Shown here: positions 42,943 through 50,474 of the stretch, piece after piece
Position numbering within the stretch: the first letter of the stretch is position 1
Layout: every line of letters starts with the position of its first letter
DNA from: Acholeplasmataceae bacterium UBA5769
GTDB lineage: Bacteria; Bacillota_I; Bacilli_A; Acholeplasmatales; Acholeplasmataceae
Assembly: GCA_002418725.1 (NCBI GenBank)
Contig: DIER01000035.1
Location: forward strand, 6,645-66,005
Direction: 5' to 3'
Length of the DNA stretch: 59,361 nt
Translations under genes and position numbers: made by a program
Notes under the pieces: generated by a model
What the model was told of the DNA's origin: nothing
The model's input: the letters and a program-made list of their open reading frames with translations, nothing else
Databases searched by the model: none

Positions 42943-44016
42943 CTATTTGTTATATTTCTTTGTATAAAATTTACGATTTCTAACTCTTGCAGGGACTTTG
43001 TTATTTCTAATTTGAACATGAAGCTCAGTGCCAAGCTCAGCATATTTGATATCGACAAGCGCACAAGCCACAGGGGTTGTGACATCGGGTAGAAGATAAC
43101 CGGTCGTAATGACACCAACCAATGTGTCGTCTTTATAGACACCATAACCGTGTCTTGGAATGTTTCTTTCGAGAAGTTCTAAACCGACAACTTTGCGTGT
43201 GGGTTGTTGTTTATAGGTAAACAGTGCATCGCGACCCATAAAAGATTTATCAAGTTTCACAGCAAAGTTTAACCCAGCTTCGACAGGATTGATGGTCTCA
43301 CTAATCTCATGACCATAAAGTGGTAAGTTCGCCTCAAAACGAAGGGTATCTCTCGCCCCAAGTCCACATGGAACGACACCTAAATCGATTGCTTTATCCC
43401 AAACTTGAGCGATAAGATCAGGTTTTCCGTAGACTTCAAATCCATCCTCACCGGTATATCCTGTACGGCTGAAGATGACATGACCATCACCAAAGGGGAC
43501 AACCTTGTAGGTCATAAACGTTAAATCATCACTTGAAATACCTAACATGCGTTCAATGTTTTCATGAACTTTGGGACCTTGAATGGCCACTTGTCCGAAT
43601 TCATCAGAAACATTACGTGTCGTGACATCAAACGATGTCGCTTGTTTTTCAACCCAAGCGTAATCTTTATCGATATTACCCGCGTTTACCACTAGTAAGA
43701 TTTTTTCTTTTTGGATCACATACACAAGTAAATCATCAATAACAAAACCTTTCTCATCACACATTAAGGCATAGGTGACCTTAGTGGTATCCTCTGTGAT
43801 GATGTTGGTGACTAAATAGTTTACGAATGAAAGGGCATCCTTACCTTCGATTAAAAACTCACCCATATGCGAAACATCAAAAATGCCCATACCTGTACGA
43901 ACAGCTAAATGCTCTTCTGTAATTCCGGCATAGGACACTGGCATATGAAATCCAGCATAGTCAATCATTTTTGCGTTTAACGCTAGGTGTTTGTCATGTA
44001 GTACAGTTGTTTTCAT
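42943..44016 (-). CDS. gcvT: Aminomethyltransferase (glycine cleavage T protein)
   Basis: A 357-residue folate enzyme releasing ammonia and forming 5,10-methylene-tetrahydrofolate. Typical motifs are the start region YAGFHMPVSYAG, the FDVSHMGEF box near residue 55, TGYTGEDGFE near 185 and CGLGARDTLRFEA near 218. It is the first gene of the gcvT-H-PA-PB operon. AGGAG precedes the ATG. A -10 box, an AACAATATTGTT palindrome and a cre-like sequence lie upstream; I found no glycine riboswitch. Confidence 0.96.
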   Translation of the reverse strand: MKTTVLHDKHLALNAKMIDYAGFHMPVSYAGITEEHLAVRTGMGIFDVSHMGEFLIEGKDALSFVNYLVTNIITEDTTKVTYALMCDEKGFVIDDLLVYVIQKEKILLVVNAGNIDKDYAWVEKQATSFDVTTRNVSDEFGQVAIQGPKVHENIERMLGISSDDLTFMTYKVVPFGDGHVIFSRTGYTGEDGFEVYGKPDLIAQVWDKAIDLGVVPCGLGARDTLRFEANLPLYGHEISETINPVEAGLNFAVKLDKSFMGRDALFTYKQQPTRKVVGLELLERNIPRHGYGVYKDDTLVGVITTGYLLPDVTTPVACALVDIKYAELGTELHVQIRNNKVPARVRNRKFYTKKYNK

Positions 44017-44027
44017 TTTGGTCTCCT

Positions 44028-44065
44028 AAAAGCGTTTTCTATAATCATTATACAACAATATTGTT
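44028..44065 (-). promoter_or_regulatory. gcv promoter region with palindrome and cre-like site
   Basis: On the minus strand TATAAT (44047-44052) is preceded by the 12-bp palindrome AACAATATTGTT (44054-44065). It is followed by AGAAAACGCTTTT (44028-44040), which resembles a CcpA (cre) box near the transcription start. Regulator identities are guesses. Confidence 0.4.
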
Positions 44066-44103
44066 TAATTCAATCGTAAATGAAATTGAATTTATTTTTA
44101 TAA

Positions 44104-44128
44104 AAATAAGTGCTTATTTACATGTAAA
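44104..44128. repeat. Two overlapping palindromes in the gcv-ars intergenic region
   Basis: AAATAAG-TG-CTTATTT (44104-44119) overlaps the perfect palindrome TTTACATGTAAA (44117-44128). They lie between the divergent gcv and ars promoters and may be operator sites. Confidence 0.5.
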
Positions 44129-44144
44129 TTTTCAGTAAGTTTAC

Positions 44145-44173
44145 TTGTATTTTATACAACGTTTTGATACAAT
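44145..44173 (+). promoter_or_regulatory. Promoter of the ars operon
   Basis: TTGTAT and TACAAT with a 17-base spacer, about 45 bases before arsR. The -10 box runs into the tandem repeat at 44171. Confidence 0.55.
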
Positions 44174-44202
44174 ATAGATGATTATCAATATAGATGATTA
44201 TC
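44171..44202 (+). repeat. Exact 16-bp tandem duplication at the ars transcription start
   Basis: AATATAGATGATTATC occurs twice back to back. It overlaps the promoter -10 and the expected start point, where an ArsR-type repressor would bind. It may be a doubled operator half or a recent slippage event. Confidence 0.85.
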
Positions 44203-44217
44203 GATGGAGATGAAACG

Positions 44218-44505
44218 ATGAAAAAAGATATGGCAAAAGTATTCAAAGCACTATCCGATGAGAATAGATTATACATCATAGAGTTGCTCTTAAAAGGTGA
44301 ACTTTGTGGCTGTATTTTGATTGATAAACTTGATATTTCTCAACCCACTTTAAGTTATCATTTACGCATACTGAAAGATGCCAATTTAACAACGTCTTAT
44401 CGTGATGGAAACCGTATCATGTATGTCGTGAATAAAGAAGTACTGCATCAAGCAAAACAATTTATTGATTCTTATGATCACATGGAGGCCTCATGCAACT
44501 TGTAA
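44218..44505 (+). CDS. arsR: ArsR-family metalloregulatory repressor
   Basis: A 95-residue winged-helix repressor. The recognition region is LDISQPTLSYHLRILKDA near residues 39-56. Cys30 and Cys32 in GELCGC match the alpha-3 helix metal-binding motif ELCVC of classical ArsR proteins that sense As(III)/Sb(III). ATG 44218 is preferred over ATG 44194 because GGAG is eight bases upstream; the longer version would run into the tandem repeat. As first gene of the operon it probably represses its own transcription. Confidence 0.92.
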   Translation: MKKDMAKVFKALSDENRLYIIELLLKGELCGCILIDKLDISQPTLSYHLRILKDANLTTSYRDGNRIMYVVNKEVLHQAKQFIDSYDHMEASCNL

Positions 44506-45521
44506 AAGATTTTTTTATTGGATTAAATGATTTGTTGTTAAAAATGACATGGCTACAAGATTTTGTCGATTGGTTTTTGTTAAAAATCATCAACATGAAC
44601 CCTGATGGCATGGCTTTTAAAAGTCTATCATTCTTTGTCTATGATATCATCAAGATTTTTATATTACTGATGGTCCTTATCTTTATTGCATCTTACCTAC
44701 AGTCTTACTTCACTGCAGAAAAAACGAGACGTTTATTATCTAGAAAAAGTGGTTTAGGAGCTAACACCTTAGGTGCTCTTTTAGGAACAGTAACACCCTT
44801 TTGTTCGTGCTCATCCATACCCATTTTTATTGGTTTCACGAAAGCTGGTTTACCCCTTGGCGTGACTTTCTCATTCTTGATATCTTCACCTTTGGTTGAC
44901 TTAGCATCCGTGATTATGTTAGCAAGTATTTTCAATTGGAAAATTGCACTTGCTTATGTTGTTGTAGGCCTGGTCATCGCAGTGATTGGAGGGTTTACCA
45001 TCAGCAAAATGAACATGGAAGATCAGGTCGCTGATTTCATTAAACAATCGTGTGAAACAGGTAGTTGTGAGACGCTTGTTGAAGAAACCATGAGTAAAAA
45101 AGAACGTGTTCGCTACGCGATAGATCAAGTTAAAACCATCATCAAACGCGTATGGATTTATATCATCATTGGTGTGGGTATTGGTGCACTGATTCATGGT
45201 GTTATTCCACAAGCTTGGATTTTATCGGTTCTTGGAGATAATAATCCCTTTTCTGTTGTCATCGCCACCCTGATTGGTGTTCCCATGTATGCGGATATTT
45301 TTGGAACATTACCGGTTGCAGAAGCGCTCGTTTTAGCGGGTGTGGGTATTGGCACTGTACTTGCTTTCATGATGGCAGTTACCGCACTGTCATTACCATC
45401 GATGATCATGATTAAAAAGGTTGTTAAAATGAAATTATTCGTCACCTTTGTATCCATTGTTATCGTTGGTATATTGGTTGTGGGATATGTATTTAATTTA
45501 TTTAGTTTTTGGTTTATATAA
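44493..45521 (+). CDS. Permease of the ArsP/UPF0718 (DUF318) type
   Basis: A 342-residue membrane protein with about eight helices and the hallmark TPFCSCSSIPIFIGF near residues 103-117. SSPLVDLAS follows. ArsP members export trivalent organoarsenicals; other UPF0718 proteins have unknown cargo. A cytosolic loop contains a CETGSCET Cys pair near residues 184-190. The start overlaps arsR by 13 bases, with GGAGG ahead. The place between arsR and a thioredoxin-like gene fits an arsenic or metal(loid) efflux role. Confidence 0.85.
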   Translation: MQLVKDFFIGLNDLLLKMTWLQDFVDWFLLKIINMNPDGMAFKSLSFFVYDIIKIFILLMVLIFIASYLQSYFTAEKTRRLLSRKSGLGANTLGALLGTVTPFCSCSSIPIFIGFTKAGLPLGVTFSFLISSPLVDLASVIMLASIFNWKIALAYVVVGLVIAVIGGFTISKMNMEDQVADFIKQSCETGSCETLVEETMSKKERVRYAIDQVKTIIKRVWIYIIIGVGIGALIHGVIPQAWILSVLGDNNPFSVVIATLIGVPMYADIFGTLPVAEALVLAGVGIGTVLAFMMAVTALSLPSMIMIKKVVKMKLFVTFVSIVIVGILVVGYVFNLFSFWFI

Positions 45522-45542
45522 AAAAGAAGGAGGATATTAAAC

Positions 45543-45788
45543 ATGGAAATTAAAGTCTTAGGTTCAGGTTGTTCGAATTGCAAAAAACTCCATCAAAATG
45601 TTTTAAAAGCTGTCGAAGAGTTAAATGTTGAAGCTAACATCTTGTATGTGACTGACTTGATGGCGATAGCCCAAGCAAATCTCATGCGTACACCAGGCTT
45701 ATTGATTGATGGCAAAGTTGTTTCTTATGGTAAAGTCTGTGACGTCGAAGAAGTGAAAACACTGATCAGTGCAAACAAGAGAGGTTAA
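45543..45788 (+). CDS. Small thioredoxin-like protein (redox-active disulfide type)
   Basis: An 81-residue thioredoxin-fold protein with the CSNC motif (Cys10, Cys13) in GSGCSNCKKL and the cis-Pro region MRTPGLLIDGK. It belongs to the short thioredoxin-like group often found beside UPF0718 permeases. It may hand electrons or metal(loid) to the permease or to the ArsC reductase downstream; this is inferred. AAGGAGG precedes the ATG. Confidence 0.88.
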   Translation: MEIKVLGSGCSNCKKLHQNVLKAVEELNVEANILYVTDLMAIAQANLMRTPGLLIDGKVVSYGKVCDVEEVKTLISANKRG

Positions 45789-45790
45789 TT

Positions 45791-46837
45791 ATGTCCATCA
45801 GTTTTTTTGAAAAATATCTTACCTTATTTGTGTTAGTCTGTATGGCTATTGGTGTTGCCTTAGGATTTTATCTGCCTGAGTTACCCGCATTTTTAAACCG
45901 TTTCGAAGTGGCTAGTGTGAACATTCCGATTGGCATTCTCATCTGGTTAATGATCTATCCAATGATGTTAAAAATTGATTTTTCATCGGTTAAGCGGGTT
46001 GGACAAAATCCTAAGGGATTATATCTCACTTGGGTTGTCAATTGGCTTATCAAGCCATTTACGATGTTTGGGATTGCATCACTATTCTTCTTTGTCATCT
46101 TCAAAAACATCATTCCCGTGAATCTCCAAAAAGATTATTTAGCAGGGGCTGTTTTACTCGGTGCTGCACCATGTACAGCCATGGTGTTTGTGTGGAGCAG
46201 TCTCACCAGAGGAAACCCTGCATACACACTTGTGCAAGTAGCAACCAATGATTTAATCATTTTAGTTTTATTTGTACCGATTGTGGGATTCTTACTTGGT
46301 GTCAGTGGTATTTCAGTGCCATGGCTAACCTTGTTCTTATCGGTATTCTTATTCGTGGTCGTTCCACTTGTTGCAGCATCTCTGACACGCTATCTTGTGA
46401 TTAAACATCAAGGACTTGAATACTATCAAAAACGTTTTATTCCTAAATTTTCTTACGTGACTATCTCGGGTTTACTTTTAACACTCATCTTAATTTTCTC
46501 ACTTCAATCGGATTTAATCTTAAACAATCCACTACACATTATTTTGATTAGTATCCCCTTGATTATCCAAACATTCTTGATTTTCTTTATAGCCTACCGT
46601 GGGGCTAAATGGTTAAAACTTAGCCATGATGTCGCTGCACCTGCAGGCATGATTGGGGCAAGCAATTTCTTTGAACTTGCTGTCGCTGTTGCTGTTGCTT
46701 TATTTCCACTAAACCCAGGGGTTGCACTTGCGACGATTGTTGGAGTCTTGGTGGAGGTTCCTGTGATGTTAATCTTAGTGAAAATAGCCAATAAAACCAA
46801 ACATTGGTTTGTCCTTAAGGAGGAAGAAAAAGTATGA
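45791..46837 (+). CDS. acr3: Arsenite efflux permease Acr3
   Basis: A 348-residue membrane protein of the ACR3 (bile/arsenite/riboflavin transporter) superfamily with ten hydrophobic segments. The substrate-site Cys lies in LGAAPCTAMVFVWS near residue 120, and a conserved Glu in ASNFFELAVAVA near 297. It pumps As(III) out, driven by proton motive force. The gene starts two bases after the thioredoxin-like gene and overlaps arsC by four. Confidence 0.95.
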   Translation: MSISFFEKYLTLFVLVCMAIGVALGFYLPELPAFLNRFEVASVNIPIGILIWLMIYPMMLKIDFSSVKRVGQNPKGLYLTWVVNWLIKPFTMFGIASLFFFVIFKNIIPVNLQKDYLAGAVLLGAAPCTAMVFVWSSLTRGNPAYTLVQVATNDLIILVLFVPIVGFLLGVSGISVPWLTLFLSVFLFVVVPLVAASLTRYLVIKHQGLEYYQKRFIPKFSYVTISGLLLTLILIFSLQSDLILNNPLHIILISIPLIIQTFLIFFIAYRGAKWLKLSHDVAAPAGMIGASNFFELAVAVAVALFPLNPGVALATIVGVLVEVPVMLILVKIANKTKHWFVLKEEEKV

Positions 46838-47259
46838 AAAAAATACGTGTTGCTTATGTCTGTGTACACAACAGTTGTCGTAGCCAAATGGCAGAAGCCA
46901 TTACCAAAACGATTGCATCCGATTTCTTTGAAGCTTACAGTGGTGGAACAGAAACGAAACCAAGAATCAATCAAGATGCGGTTCGTATCATCAAAGACTT
47001 ATATCAAGTCGATATGAATCAAACACAAAAATCCAAACTCATTGATGAACTTCCAGAAACATTAGATGTTTTAGTCACGATGGGTTGTAACGTGGAATGC
47101 CCATTTATTCCTTGTGATCATAGAGAAGATTGGGGTCTTGATGATCCAACAGGAAAACCAGATGAAGTTTTCTTAGAAACTGCTGAAATTATTAAAAATA
47201 AAATTTTGTCTTTAAAAGCGCGTATTTTATCTGGCGAAATCCAAATAAAAAAAGACTAA
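46834..47259 (+). CDS. arsC: Arsenate reductase, thioredoxin-coupled (LMW-PTP type)
   Basis: A 141-residue enzyme reducing As(V) to As(III) for export by Acr3. The nucleophile Cys10 is in the PTP loop VCVHNSCRSQ. The relay cysteines lie in MGCNVECPFIPC near residues 81-93, as in Staphylococcus and Bacillus ArsC. The WGLDDP motif supplies the general acid. It ends the operon, with a hairpin terminator after it. The small thioredoxin-like protein two genes upstream could be its reductant. Confidence 0.96.
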   Translation: MKKIRVAYVCVHNSCRSQMAEAITKTIASDFFEAYSGGTETKPRINQDAVRIIKDLYQVDMNQTQKSKLIDELPETLDVLVTMGCNVECPFIPCDHREDWGLDDPTGKPDEVFLETAEIIKNKILSLKARILSGEIQIKKD

Positions 47260-47280
47260 GCACGGCTTAGCCTTCGGTAC

Positions 47281-47306
47281 AAGGATCTTTATGAGGTCCT
47301 TTTTCT
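47281..47306 (+). terminator. Rho-independent terminator of the ars operon
   Basis: AAGGATC pairs with GGTCCTT and is followed by TTTCTTTTT. A smaller hairpin (CTAAGC/GCTTAG) precedes it. Confidence 0.7.
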
Positions 47307-47308
47307 TT

Positions 47309-48172
47309 TTACATATTAAGCATTAAGATCATGACGGAGTAACTCGCAAGTAATGCAATGGCATTGGCGACAATCGCGTAGAGCATGGCTCTTTTCTTTG
47401 ACTTTTCAGTGAGATAGAAACGATAGATAATGATTTCAGCAGCGAAAATAAAGATCTCTCCAATAATCAAAACGAAGATTTCTCCAAAGATGGGGTAGTA
47501 GAAATATTTGGCTGCAAACATGAATCCTGTTAACAACAGTTGGGTTGATAAATTAACCAATCCAACGAAACGATAACTTTTCTTTTGAACGTAACCAAAT
47601 AAGAAAAGAACGATTATTTCGATAAAGATGGTACCAACAATACGTAGAGCGAGCTCTAAGGTCATGGTTTGAATAGGGAATACCTCATCGATAGCACCGA
47701 CATGAACCAAATCTTCAGTCAGTGAAACACCACGAAGATCAAAGGTGACTTTACTGTTAAATAAAGATGTTTGAATACGTTTTGAAATGACATAGTGTCC
47801 ATCACCAAAGATAAGCATCACTTTAAACTCACTTGGCGGGTTATAGGAATAGATGTAATAGTTTTCTTGAGGGGATTGATATCTTGAGCCCCAGGGGAGT
47901 AAAAGACTTGCAGGTACATACCCATTTAACTCAAAAGTAAAGAGCATAATAGGGTAATCGTTATATGTATCTGCAATCAAAGATCTTGCTTCGACTAAAG
48001 CATCACCTTCTGGAAGTGTACCTTTCATTAAAAGTTCGATGTGATAAGGTTGATCCACCCCAAGGACTTCGACATCTAGGGTGCGTTTTGGACCAAAATC
48101 AGCACGAACAGTAAAAAAAGGTATGATGGTAAATAAAAAGATCAAAAGTGTCAATATCATTGTTTTTTTCAT
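47309..48172 (-). CDS. Exported-domain membrane protein of unknown function
   Basis: A 287-residue protein: signal peptide or first helix (about residues 3-25, then ADFGPK), a beta-rich extracellular domain (about 30-165), then four membrane helices to the C-terminus. I do not recognise the family. GAGG is six bases before the second ATG of an ATGATG pair (ending at 48172); a GTG further upstream overlaps the ribosome site. It is monocistronic and converges on the ars operon. Confidence 0.72.
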   Translation of the reverse strand: MKKTMILTLLIFLFTIIPFFTVRADFGPKRTLDVEVLGVDQPYHIELLMKGTLPEGDALVEARSLIADTYNDYPIMLFTFELNGYVPASLLLPWGSRYQSPQENYYIYSYNPPSEFKVMLIFGDGHYVISKRIQTSLFNSKVTFDLRGVSLTEDLVHVGAIDEVFPIQTMTLELALRIVGTIFIEIIVLFLFGYVQKKSYRFVGLVNLSTQLLLTGFMFAAKYFYYPIFGEIFVLIIGEIFIFAAEIIIYRFYLTEKSKKRAMLYAIVANAIALLASYSVMILMLNM

Positions 48173-48241
48173 CATAAACCTCACGAATCTTCTCTATCAT
48201 CATCATATCATAAAATCATGTTTGTGAACGCTTTTTTCGTG

Positions 48242-48247
48242 TATAAT
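48242..48247 (+). promoter_or_regulatory. -10 box of the alpha/beta hydrolase operon
   Basis: TATAAT preceded by TG, 21 bases before the start codon. A cre-like sequence (GTGAACGCTTTTTTC, 48224-48238) lies just upstream. Confidence 0.45.
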
Positions 48248-48268
48248 GAAATTAAAGAGGTGGTTACG

Positions 48269-49063
48269 ATGTTGATTAATGATGTTTTAATTCATGTTAA
48301 AAAAAATGAAGTTGAAAAACCTAAAGCCAGTGTCATTATAACCCATGGCATCGCTGAACATTCAGGTCGATACGAAGAGATTACGAAAAAACTGAATGAT
48401 GCAGGTTATTCAGTTGTACGTTATGATGTTCGAGGGCACGGGATGAGTCAAGGCAAGCGCGGTGCGTTAAGAAGTTATCACCAAACCATCGATGACCTTC
48501 ATCAGCTCGTCTTAGAAGAGAAAAAAAACAACCCACCAAAAATCTTTTTGATTGGGCATAGTATGGGCGGTTTAATCGTCAACATGTATGCTGTTAAATA
48601 TCAAGATGTGGATGGTATTATTTCGTCTGCAGCACCAAGTTATTTTATTCCTGATGTTTTACCATTTCGATTTATCGGGTACCGATGGTTAGGTTTTTTA
48701 ACGAAGAAGACAAATTTTGCAGACGATCAGCTATCACGTATCAAATCTGTTGAAGATGACTATATTCATGATCCACTTAACTTGAAGAAGTTTCATTTTT
48801 CGCTTGCTGGCAACATGTTTGTTGGTGGTGTCAGATATTTAAATAAACATATCAAATCATACCAAACACCGGTCTTAATCTTACATGGTGAAGCGGATAA
48901 AATCGTTCCAGTCGCTTTTTCTAAGCGTTTGATGGAACTCATACCTCTAGAAGATAAAAAGTTGATCACATACCCAGAGGCTTATCATGAAATATTCAAC
49001 GATATCGACAGAGAAAAAACGTTTACCGATGTCATCACATGGCTCGATGAACATACAAAGTGA
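48269..49063 (+). CDS. Alpha/beta hydrolase (monoacylglycerol lipase-like)
   Basis: A 264-residue serine hydrolase of the lysophospholipase/monoglyceride lipase group. The oxyanion-hole HGIAEHSGRY is near residues 24-33. The nucleophile is in GHSMGG near 94, acid Asp in LHGEADKIVP near 208, and His in YHEIFND near 237. The VRGHGMSQG motif is characteristic. ATG 48269 follows AAAGAGGTGG; the longer ORF begins inside the promoter. Substrate is probably a lipid ester, not proven. Confidence 0.9.
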   Translation: MLINDVLIHVKKNEVEKPKASVIITHGIAEHSGRYEEITKKLNDAGYSVVRYDVRGHGMSQGKRGALRSYHQTIDDLHQLVLEEKKNNPPKIFLIGHSMGGLIVNMYAVKYQDVDGIISSAAPSYFIPDVLPFRFIGYRWLGFLTKKTNFADDQLSRIKSVEDDYIHDPLNLKKFHFSLAGNMFVGGVRYLNKHIKSYQTPVLILHGEADKIVPVAFSKRLMELIPLEDKKLITYPEAYHEIFNDIDREKTFTDVITWLDEHTK

Positions 49064-49070
49064 GGAAGAC

Positions 49071-49922
49071 ATGAAGATTGCTTGGATTGGAACAGGAGTC
49101 ATGGGAAAACCCATGGCACTTCATCTTGCACACGCAGGATATGAGGTTTCTTGTTATAATAGAACCATTGAAAAAGCGAAAGCATTAGAACCTCAGGTTA
49201 AAGTTTTTGATAACATCAAGTCTTTAGTTAAAGATGCAGATATTGTTTTTTCTATTGTTGGTTATCCAAAAGATGTGTTAGACACTTACCAAGAAGTGAT
49301 GAAGTACGCTAAAAAGGGCGCAATCTTGGTTGATATGACGACTTCATCACCAACATTAGCAAAAAACTTGGCAGTTCAAGCAGAAGAGTTAGGATTTATC
49401 ATGCTGGATGCTCCGGTAACAGGTGGTGATATTGGTGCGATCAACGCGACCTTATCGATCATGGTAGGCGGAAATGAACAAGCTTTTCATACGATCAAAC
49501 CACTTTTAGAAAAAATGGGAAAGACCATCACCTACATGGGTAAAGCTGGAAACGGACAACATGCAAAACTTGCCAATCAAACCGCGATTGCCGGTGCTAT
49601 CAGTGGAGTTGCAGAAGCACTCTTTTATGCAAAAACGAAAGGTTTAAATCAAACCGATATGTTAAAAGTCATCACAGGGGGTTCAGCAAGTTCCTGGCAA
49701 GCACAAAACAATGGACCTAAAATGATTGATGGGGACTATAAGCCAGGTTTTTATATCAAACATTTCTTGAAAGATTTGAATCTCGTTTTAGAAGAAAAAG
49801 AGGACTTACCTCTCATTGTTGTTGAAAAAGTTGCACGCATCTACCAATTACTTGTTGATCAAGAGATGCAAGATTTAGGTACACAAGCGATTATCGAATA
49901 CTATCTTAAACAAAACGTTTGA
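49071..49922 (+). CDS. Beta-hydroxyacid dehydrogenase (3-hydroxyisobutyrate dehydrogenase family)
   Basis: A 283-residue NAD(P)-dependent oxidoreductase. The N-terminal Rossmann motif is IGTGVMGKPMALHL. The substrate-binding box is DAPVTGGDIGA near residue 120, and the catalytic Lys lies in GNGQHAKLANQ near 170. The C-terminal all-helical dimer domain follows. Likely substrates are 3-hydroxyisobutyrate, tartronate semialdehyde or related acids. ATG 49071 follows GAGGAAG, seven bases after the hydrolase gene, so the two share an operon. Confidence 0.9.
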   Translation: MKIAWIGTGVMGKPMALHLAHAGYEVSCYNRTIEKAKALEPQVKVFDNIKSLVKDADIVFSIVGYPKDVLDTYQEVMKYAKKGAILVDMTTSSPTLAKNLAVQAEELGFIMLDAPVTGGDIGAINATLSIMVGGNEQAFHTIKPLLEKMGKTITYMGKAGNGQHAKLANQTAIAGAISGVAEALFYAKTKGLNQTDMLKVITGGSASSWQAQNNGPKMIDGDYKPGFYIKHFLKDLNLVLEEKEDLPLIVVEKVARIYQLLVDQEMQDLGTQAIIEYYLKQNV

Positions 49923-49936
49923 AAAGGAGGATTGCC

Positions 49937-50170
49937 ATGCCAGTAATGTATGTAAGCCTAACAGGTCTACTGCATTGCACGGGCTGTATGACATCCATAG
50001 AAAACGCACTTTATTCTGCCGGTGCAACGCATTTTGACTACGATTTAGGAAAACAGGTTGGAAGAATTGTATTTGATGAGAAAAACACGAATGAAATTAA
50101 ACTCGTCGATGCAGTGAAACGCCTAGGTTACGGTCTAGATGTTTTAGAGATGGAAGAAGAAAGCGAATAG
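49937..50170 (+). CDS. Small HMA-like metal-binding protein
   Basis: A 77-residue ferredoxin-like protein resembling heavy-metal-associated domains: LLHCTGCMTSIENAL carries the Cys pair (Cys14, Cys17), followed by a beta strand and VDAVKRLGYGLDV. Copper chaperones use GMTCxxC; here the GM is replaced by LH, so the metal is uncertain. ATG 49937 is chosen because AAAAGGAGG is directly upstream. No P-type ATPase is nearby. Confidence 0.8.
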   Translation: MPVMYVSLTGLLHCTGCMTSIENALYSAGATHFDYDLGKQVGRIVFDEKNTNEIKLVDAVKRLGYGLDVLEMEEESE

Positions 50171-50189
50171 TTAACGCAAGGTTTTCACA

Positions 50190-50230
50190 CGAGACACAGC
50201 ATCTTTTTGTTGTGTCTTGTTTTGTTTTTT
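50190..50230 (+). terminator. Rho-independent terminator of the hydrolase operon
   Basis: AGACACA pairs with TGTGTCT and is followed by a T-rich tract. Confidence 0.7.
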
Positions 50231-50315
50231 TCAAAAAAATGCTTTCAAATATCTTAAATGTATCTCTTATGAAAAACGTTTTCATTTTCAAAGCATTTTC
50301 ATTGCCTCATGTAGT

Positions 50316-50333
50316 TTATAGTATATACTATAA
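50316..50333. promoter_or_regulatory. 18-bp perfect palindrome upstream of opp (candidate operator)
   Basis: TTATAGTATATACTATAA reads the same on both strands. It lies 68 bases before the -35 box of the opp promoter. Confidence 0.5.
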
Positions 50334-50400
50334 CAATATACGTTTTATCGATAAAATTCATGAGTCCTTTTCTTGTTTCAAAATATTTTCATCCAAAACA

Positions 50401-50429
50401 TTGAAATTTTGAGTCTCAAGGTGTAAAAT
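50401..50429 (+). promoter_or_regulatory. Promoter of the opp operon
   Basis: TTGAAA and TAAAAT with a 17-base spacer; TG directly precedes the -10 box. Confidence 0.65.
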
Positions 50430-50474
50430 CCTTGCAAAGATAAAAAAGCCTTTTTCACAAGATGGAGGTATGCT

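Larger units (their letters stand above)
50171..50474. other. 304-base intergenic region before opp
   Basis: No credible gene. It holds a terminator (50190-50230), a cre-like AAAAACGTTTTCA (50272-50284), an 18-bp palindrome (50316-50333), a promoter (50401-50429) and the GGAGG site of oppB. A short ORF at 50212-50412 lacks a ribosome site and I reject it. Confidence 0.7.

Noticed and set aside
44017..44217. Possible glycine riboswitch before gcvT
   Set aside because: The region is AT-rich and lacks the conserved GGAGA / aptamer core blocks; only dyads and promoter boxes are seen.
45194..45583. 129-codon minus-strand ORF opposite the ArsP-like permease
   Set aside because: Antisense to a clear membrane protein gene; no start signals.
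46594..46974. 126-codon minus-strand ORF opposite acr3/arsC
   Set aside because: Antisense shadow with Thr/Ala runs created by codon periodicity of acr3.
50212..50412. 66-codon ORF in the intergenic region before oppB
   Set aside because: It starts inside a terminator T-tract, has no ribosome site, and spans the palindrome and promoter. Composition looks random.
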